Origin: Microcaldota archaeon
GTDB taxonomy: Archaea; Micrarchaeota; Micrarchaeia; Anstonellales; Anstonellaceae
Direction: 5' to 3'
Assembly: GCA_023248665.1 (NCBI GenBank)
Contig: JAHFEC010000020.1
Span: 1 to 7,956, forward strand
Length of the DNA stretch: 7,956 nt
This document shows, in pieces, positions 5,084-7,956 of this stretch (position 1 is its first letter; every line of letters starts with the position of its first letter). The position numbers were made by a program, and so were the translations under genes. The notes under the pieces were generated by a model. The model did not search any database. It worked only from the letters and a program-made list of their open reading frames with translations, and had not been told where the DNA came from.

Positions 5084-5137
5084 ATCTGCAAGAACAGTCT
5101 CCTGCAAACCGTGCGGCACAATCGCCGCGGCGCATTA
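5084..5137 (-). other. tRNA-Tyr intron 1, 54 nt, canonical position 37/38
   Basis: The bulge-helix-bulge is textbook. Exon bases CTGT (32-35) pair with intron GCAG. The 5' bulge is AG|T and the 3' bulge is AT|A, each cut after the second base, directly beside the anticodon stem TCAGG strand. The interior carries a GCGGC-GATTGT-GCCGC hairpin. Cutting restores an ordinary seven-base anticodon loop. Confidence 0.88.
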
Positions 5138-5202
5138 CTACAGCCAGGCGCTCTACCAGGTTGAGCTATCGCGGGGTGGGCTTATTTAGTGCCTGAAGAG
5201 TA

Positions 5203-5210
5203 TTTATATA
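5203..5210 (-). promoter_or_regulatory. TATA box of tRNA-Tyr
   Basis: TATATAAA on the minus strand lies 28-35 bases before C1 of tRNA-Tyr (5175), placing initiation a few bases ahead of the tRNA. The motif is near-consensus for archaeal promoters. Confidence 0.75.
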
Positions 5211-5232
5211 TTGCGTTCCGCGATTTTTCAAT

Positions 5233-5311
5233 GCCTCATCAGTTGGGAATTTCTTCATCGCTTTCCCATTGCCAGGAAAGCATCGAGAATCTACAATTCA
5301 TCATCTAAGGC
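5233..5311 (-). ncRNA. C/D box small RNA candidate
   Basis: On the minus strand a terminal stem GCCTTA (5306-5311) with TGAGGC (5233-5238) brackets a C box ATGATGA (5298-5304) and a D box CTGA (5239-5242). Upstream of the D box are exactly 12 bases (AGAAATTCCCAA, 5243-5254), and before them a C'-like GCGATGA (5255-5261), the archaeal guide spacing. D' is degenerate (TCGA near 5283-5286), and a perfect 7-bp hairpin GCTTTCC/GGAAAGC (5260-5281) fills the usual short D'-C' spacer. A TATA box 25 bases before 5311 matches an independent gene. By the D+5 rule the D guide would direct 2'-O-methylation of a G in a target TTGGGAATTTCT; the target itself is not identified. Archaeal guides usually have a shorter spacer, so it may guide from one side only. 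Confidence 0.65.
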
Positions 5312-5332
5312 AAGGGGATTTAGACAAAGACC

Positions 5333-5339
5333 ATTATAT
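5333..5339 (-). promoter_or_regulatory. TATA box of the C/D box sRNA
   Basis: ATATAAT on the minus strand is centred 25 bases upstream of 5311, where the terminal stem of the C/D RNA begins. Confidence 0.6.
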
Positions 5340-5394
5340 CGCCTTGCCCCTCAAGCCTTGCATTTTTTTGCATCGTCCCGGGCGCATTTTTTGC

Positions 5395-6489
5395 TCATCC
5401 GAACGTGAACGAATAGGCCCTAAAGCCCGCGCCCGTGATGTTCGCGCGCATCACGTGCGTCCCGTAATCGTCCATCTTGACGAGCCGGTAGAGCCTCGAT
5501 TCGTCGATCCGCACGTCTCCGTTGGCATCCGCCTCCGGCCCTATGTGCAGGTTCCCGTCCACCTCCACCCGCACCGCGCTTTCGTGGGCCGAATCGGCCA
5601 CCAGATGCACGGCCATCGCGGAGAAGGGCAGCACGATCTGCCCGGCGTCCGAGACCAGCTCCATCTGCTCGCCGTCATCTTTCCAGTCGCCCACCAGATA
5701 GATGCGGTTCGGGGCCAGCGTATCCGGCAGCGTGAAGCGCATCGCCCCGCTTCCCGGCACGGCCACCCCCGAATTCCCGAGCGCCTCCCTCCTGAAATTC
5801 CCGCCGAAATACAATTCCGGCGTGCCCACCCGAAGGAAGTCCACCGGTTCGGCCTTGACGCTCGCATTGGAGACATTCATCGGTTTTCCCTCGTTGAGCA
5901 CCGACACGATGGCATTCTCGGTCTCCTCATACCCGCCCTCGCCGATGTGGTCGTAGCGGATGAACCCGTCCTTGTCGATGAGGTAATGGCGCGGCCAGTA
6001 CGAGTTGCCGAACTCGTCCCAGAGCCGGTGGTCCGGATCCAGCACGATCGGATACGTCAGGTTATTAGCCTTCACCGCCGCCTCCACGTTGGAGCGCTGT
6101 TTCTCGAAATCGAATTCGGGCGAATGCATGCCCACGACGACCAGCCCGTCCGCCTTGTATTTCTCGTACCAGCTCTCTGCGTATGGCAGGGTTCGGATGC
6201 AGTTGATGCACGAGTAGGTCCAGAAATCCACCAGCACCACTTTGCCCCCCAGATCCCTAAGCGAGAGGTTGTCGCCGTCCGGCCCGTTGATCACTCCGGC
6301 ATAGCTCGCCCAGTCGGGCGCGAGGGGGAACCGCCCCTCTTTCTGGCTCACGTTCAGATCCGAAGGTCCGACGTCCCGGATCAGCCCGGCCCGCTCGCCC
6401 AGCACCTGGCCTGGGTTGAACAAGAGAAGGAAAATCCCGGCCGCCAAAAGAATGACGACTCCGATCAAAATGGTCTGGTTGCGGTCCAT
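5395..6489 (-). CDS. Membrane-anchored thioredoxin-like protein with DipZ-type C-terminal domain
   Basis: With the start at 6489 the protein has 364 residues. It has one N-terminal membrane anchor (about 6-24), and the rest faces outside. Residues 55-205 form a TlpA/DipZ-like thioredoxin domain with the active site WTYSCINC (Cys94, Cys97) and the cis-Pro segment YWPRHYLID (Pro166). Residues 222-364 match the layout of the beta-rich C-terminal module of mycobacterial DipZ, beginning TPELYFGGN. It probably accepts electrons from the CcdA protein encoded just upstream and reduces extracellular disulfides or peroxides. I preferred the ATG at 6489 over an in-frame ATG at 6513, because AAGGAGG (6497-6503) sits seven bases before it. 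It follows ccdA by about 34 bases in one operon. No other Cys is present. Confidence 0.9.
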   Translation of the reverse strand: MDRNQTILIGVVILLAAGIFLLLFNPGQVLGERAGLIRDVGPSDLNVSQKEGRFPLAPDWASYAGVINGPDGDNLSLRDLGGKVVLVDFWTYSCINCIRTLPYAESWYEKYKADGLVVVGMHSPEFDFEKQRSNVEAAVKANNLTYPIVLDPDHRLWDEFGNSYWPRHYLIDKDGFIRYDHIGEGGYEETENAIVSVLNEGKPMNVSNASVKAEPVDFLRVGTPELYFGGNFRREALGNSGVAVPGSGAMRFTLPDTLAPNRIYLVGDWKDDGEQMELVSDAGQIVLPFSAMAVHLVADSAHESAVRVEVDGNLHIGPEADANGDVRIDESRLYRLVKMDDYGTHVMRANITGAGFRAYSFTFG

Positions 6490-6496
6490 GCTCTTG

Positions 6497-6503
6497 CCTC
6501 CTT
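6497..6503 (-). promoter_or_regulatory. Shine-Dalgarno AAGGAGG setting the thioredoxin-like start
   Basis: AAGGAGG on the minus strand is seven bases before ATG 6489 and lies inside the alternative extended reading frame that would begin at 6513. This favours the shorter protein. Confidence 0.65.
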
Positions 6504-6523
6504 CCAATCCCATTCCCTATTCT

Positions 6524-7291
6524 TCACAGCCCGCCGCCGTTCAGATACGGCACGAGCGCCTGCGGAATCACGAGGTTGCCCAGCACCACGAGCTGTTGCG
6601 TGGCCACCAATACCCCCACCACGACGAGCAGGAGGCCGGCGATGAGGTTGAAATACGGCCAGATGGCCCTAAAGCGCTTCATCAGCGCGATGGCCTCGGT
6701 GCCCAGCGCGCCCATGATGAGGAACGGCAGGCCCAAGCCGGCCGAATAGGCCAGCATGGGAAACAACGCCCCGCCCGGGTCGGTAGCGGAGAGCGTGAGT
6801 ATCCCGCCCAGCACCGCGCCCACGCACGGGCTCCAGCCCACGGCGAACGAGATGCCGAACAGGGCCGACGTCAGGTATTGGTAGCGCGTTTTCACGGCCG
6901 GCAACCGGTATTCATGCTCCAGGAACGGCAGTTTGAGGATGCCCAGCGTGTACAGTCCGAACGCGATGATGGCCAGCCCCCCGATCCGCGCCAGCCAGAC
7001 GCGGATGCCATAGCCGGCTCCGGACAGCAGGCCGGAGAGCAGGACGCCGATGAGCGCGAACGCGAGCGTGAATCCCAGCACGAAGGCCATCGAATTGGAA
7101 AACAATTTCAGGCGCCCGCCTTCGGACGGCGAAGCGGCGGCTCCGGCCGTCGCGCTCTTCCCTCTGTTTTCTGCGATTCCAGAGATGCCGGAAAGGAATC
7201 CAAAGAAGCCGGGCAGCAAGGGCAGCACGGACGGCGAGAGGAAGGACAGGAGGCCGGCCAGAAACGCTATCGGAATGGAAAGGGATGCCAT
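6524..7291 (-). CDS. ccdA: CcdA/DsbD-type transmembrane electron carrier, first catalytic Cys replaced by Ser
   Basis: A 255-residue, six-helix membrane protein of the CcdA (cytochrome c biogenesis / DsbD beta-domain) family. Helix 1 reads AGLLSFLSPSVLPLLPG. The family's SPCVLP has become SPSVLP, with Ser at residue 21 (codon TCC). Helix 4 keeps GWSPCVG (Cys156), the only cysteine in the protein. In CcdA and DsbD these two Cys form the redox pair that carries electrons from cytoplasmic thioredoxin to the outer partner, so loss of one should block the classical cycle unless it works by another route. A 25-residue Ala/Ser/Gly loop follows helix 1. The next gene is the thioredoxin-like partner, so the pair equals a split DipZ. 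Leaderless start: TATA-like ATTATAAT lies 24-31 bases upstream. Confidence 0.9.
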   Translation of the reverse strand: MASLSIPIAFLAGLLSFLSPSVLPLLPGFFGFLSGISGIAENRGKSATAGAAASPSEGGRLKLFSNSMAFVLGFTLAFALIGVLLSGLLSGAGYGIRVWLARIGGLAIIAFGLYTLGILKLPFLEHEYRLPAVKTRYQYLTSALFGISFAVGWSPCVGAVLGGILTLSATDPGGALFPMLAYSAGLGLPFLIMGALGTEAIALMKRFRAIWPYFNLIAGLLLVVVGVLVATQQLVVLGNLVIPQALVPYLNGGGL

Positions 7292-7314
7292 ACCCCATTT
7301 TTCTCACGCGGCCC

Positions 7315-7322
7315 ATTATAAT
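7315..7322 (-). promoter_or_regulatory. TATA box of the ccdA/thioredoxin operon
   Basis: ATTATAAT, a perfect palindrome, is 24-31 bases before the ccdA ATG (7291) on the minus strand. The operon is divergent from the 71-residue gene at 7441; the intergenic stretch 7292-7440 holds both promoters and no other gene. Confidence 0.55.
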
Positions 7323-7369
7323 GCCCGCTATTACTCTCACGAAATACCTGGATTCGAGGGAGCGATGGA

Positions 7370-7377
7370 TTTATATT
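7370..7377 (+). promoter_or_regulatory. TATA-like box of the 71-residue membrane protein
   Basis: TTTATATT on the plus strand would start transcription near 7400, giving a leader of about 40 bases with GGGTGA (7431-7436) as ribosome binding site before ATG 7441. Confidence 0.45.
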
Positions 7378-7440
7378 CCGTCTCTTGGTTGTCTCATGGG
7401 GCCGTGCGGCTTTCCCGCGCGAGCCCATTGGGGTGAATCT

Positions 7441-7656
7441 ATGGCTAAAGTGATGGCGAAAAAAGCGTCCATGGAATGCAAAGGCAACTGCGGCATGCAC
7501 CTGTGTTCCAAGTGCGCGCTCCCGCAACTGATATTCGGCCTGCTGTTCCTGATCGCCGGACTCGGCCTCTACAGCGCGCCGTGGTTCAACGGCTGGTCCA
7601 TCCTGGGCGTCTATCTGGTGCTCTGGGGTCTCATGGCCATGATGATGAAAAACTAA
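7441..7656 (+). CDS. Small membrane protein with four-Cys N-terminal motif
   Basis: A 71-residue protein. The N-terminus has four cysteines, at 13, 17, 22 and 25 (MECKGNCGMHLCSKC), with His20 between them, a likely metal-binding or redox cluster. Two hydrophobic helices follow, at about 30-45 and 50-68, ending in MMMKN. I chose the ATG at 7441, although the frame stays open further upstream, because GGGTGA lies four bases before it and the upstream extension covers the promoter region. It is divergently transcribed from the CcdA/thioredoxin operon; a shared link to thiol or metal chemistry is suggestive but unproven. No named family is recognised. A terminator follows at once. Confidence 0.75.
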   Translation: MAKVMAKKASMECKGNCGMHLCSKCALPQLIFGLLFLIAGLGLYSAPWFNGWSILGVYLVLWGLMAMMMKN

Positions 7657-7660
7657 ATCC

Positions 7661-7694
7661 AAGAGGGCAGATCACTGCCCTTTTGCTTATTTTT
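7661..7694 (+). terminator. Intrinsic-type terminator of the 71-residue gene
   Basis: GGGCAG (7665-7670) and CTGCCC (7675-7680) pair around ATCA, extended by AAGA/TTTT. TTTT (7681-7684) and TTTTT (7690-7694) follow. It begins five bases after the stop codon. Confidence 0.75.
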
Positions 7695-7704
7695 AATCTG
7701 TTTT

Positions 7705-7784
7705 CGGGCGGGCGGCCTCCGGCGCCGCTTCGCGCCCGGCCATTTTTATGACGTAGAAAGGCATCAAGAAGCTGGTGAGCTTCT
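7705..7784. other. Intergenic region with two hairpins, function unknown
   Basis: A GC-rich stem (CGGGCG 7705-7710 with CGCCCG 7733-7738; inner GCGGC/GCCGC) is followed by TTTTT at 7743-7747. Next comes a perfect 7-bp hairpin AGAAGCT-GGTG-AGCTTCT (7767-7784). No reading frame of note is present in 7695-7842. A second terminator or a small RNA is possible. Confidence 0.35.
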
Positions 7785-7813
7785 CCTCTATTCTCGAAAG
7801 CCGGAAAGCCTAG

Positions 7814-7837
7814 AAAATCGAGATTTTTCTCGTAAAA
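7814..7837 (-). terminator. Terminator region downstream of tRNA-Ser
   Basis: On the minus strand TTTT (7834-7837) comes six bases after the tRNA 3' end. A CGAGA-AAAA-TCTCG stem-loop (7819-7832) and a second TTTT (7814-7817) follow. Confidence 0.5.
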
Positions 7838-7842
7838 GTGAG

Positions 7843-7956
7843 CGCCGGCGGCAGGATTTGAACCTGCAATCCCGTAAGGGACCAGTTATCTCGATACGGA
7901 AAATGCGCAAACGCATCTGTTCGCGGTTTTCCGAGGTTTTTGCGCCGTGGGCGCAA
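7843..7956 (-). tRNA. tRNA-Ser, 3' exon and end of an intron (5' exon outside window); anticodon predicted CGA
   Basis: The visible 3' exon (7843-7887) contains the anticodon-stem strand ACTGG, a long variable arm TCCC-TTAC-GGGA, T arm GCAGG-TTCAAAT-CCTGC, acceptor strand CGCCGGC and G73. The long variable arm with G73 points to Ser rather than Leu (A73). Directly before the exon, CGAG-AT|A-ACTGG has the bulge-helix-bulge layout seen in the tRNA-Tyr gene here. By that logic CGAG pairs with exon bases CTCG (32-35), which predicts anticodon CGA. The intron runs from 7888 past the window end, so it is at least 69 nt, and contains hairpins ATGCG/CGCAT and TTGCGCC/GGCGCAA. CCA is not encoded. Confidence 0.8.

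Larger units (their letters stand above)
4957..5175 (-). tRNA. tRNA-Tyr (GTA) with two introns (37/38 and T-loop 58/59)
   Basis: Removing two introns gives a perfect 74-nt cloverleaf. The acceptor is CCCGCGA (5169-5175) with TCGCGGG (4958-4964) and A73. The D stem is GCTC/GAGC with loop AACCTGGTA. The anticodon stem is CCTGG/TCAGG with loop CTGTAG|A and anticodon GTA. The variable loop is ATGTT. The T arm is GTGTG-TTCAA|AT-CACAC. C1:G72 and A73 are the archaeal/eukaryal Tyr identity elements. Both splice sites show archaeal bulge-helix-bulge features (see the intron entries), so both introns are predicted substrates of the tRNA splicing endonuclease. The T-loop site is non-canonical. CCA is not encoded. 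A TATA box stands 28-35 bases upstream. Confidence 0.93.

Noticed and set aside
6490..6513. Eight-residue N-terminal extension of the thioredoxin-like protein (ATG at 6513)
   Set aside because: The AAGGAGG inside it fits the downstream ATG at 6489 better, and the anchor helix follows that start directly.
5269..6645. Long plus-strand open frame (458 codons) opposite the thioredoxin-like gene
   Set aside because: It is the antisense shadow of a GC-rich gene. The product is full of His, Arg and Pro without domains, while the minus strand shows a clear thioredoxin domain and CcdA.
6416..7321. Plus-strand open frame opposite ccdA
   Set aside because: It is a Gln/Arg/Glu-rich shadow of hydrophobic codons read backwards.
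7285..7440. Upstream extension of the 71-residue membrane protein to 123 residues
   Set aside because: It would overlap the ccdA start and the promoter region; a ribosome site sits right before 7441.
7931..7936. CTCGG on the minus strand as anticodon loop of the truncated tRNA (would read Pro, CGG)
   Set aside because: The preceding bases cannot pair with ACTGG of the 3' anticodon stem, so it is intron sequence.

Overview
The window looks archaeal. The evidence is in the sequence: tRNA genes on the minus strand have no encoded CCA and carry bulge-helix-bulge (BHB) type introns, the tRNA-Tyr starts with C1:G72, there is a good C/D box sRNA candidate, several genes have a TATA box about 25 bases before the start codon (leaderless layout), and the surface regulator has the extracellular-domain / membrane-helix / winged-HTH plan common in archaea. 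Small genes and intron-rich tRNAs would fit a DPANN-type lineage (for example Micrarchaeota or Diapherotrites), but the phylum is only a guess.

Layout. 1-305: 3' end of a serpin (protease inhibitor) gene, closed by a hairpin plus T-tract. 388-1071: HAD-family phosphatase. 1184-2710: 508-residue membrane protein with a signal peptide, a large outside domain, a Pro/Ser/Ala linker with an 18-bp tandem repeat, one membrane helix and a cytoplasmic winged HTH, so probably a surface sensor that is also a transcription factor. These genes are GC-rich.

2711-about 4735 is visibly AT-richer and looks acquired. It holds a tightly coupled trio of small membrane proteins (90, 32 and 126 residues; the 32-residue one starts with GTG and overlaps both neighbours), a 35-residue ORF, and on the minus strand a 174-residue protein preceded by a ~100-nt segment that folds into a branched RNA with its own TATA box.

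4735-5311 is an RNA cluster, all on the minus strand: a C/D box sRNA candidate, tRNA-Tyr(GTA) with two introns (one at 37/38, one inside the T-loop), tRNA-Asp(GTC), and just after it a 68-nt element that repeats the tRNA-Asp acceptor sequences around two unrelated hairpins.

5395-7291 (minus) is a two-gene redox operon: a CcdA-type membrane protein followed by a membrane-anchored thioredoxin-like protein with a DipZ-type C-terminal domain. Together they equal a split DipZ, made to carry electrons across the membrane to extracellular thiols. The CcdA lacks the first of its two catalytic cysteines. Divergent from it, 7441-7656 encodes a 71-residue two-helix membrane protein with a four-cysteine N-terminus, closed by a clear terminator. 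The window ends inside a minus-strand tRNA-Ser gene, whose 3' exon and the end of an intron are visible.
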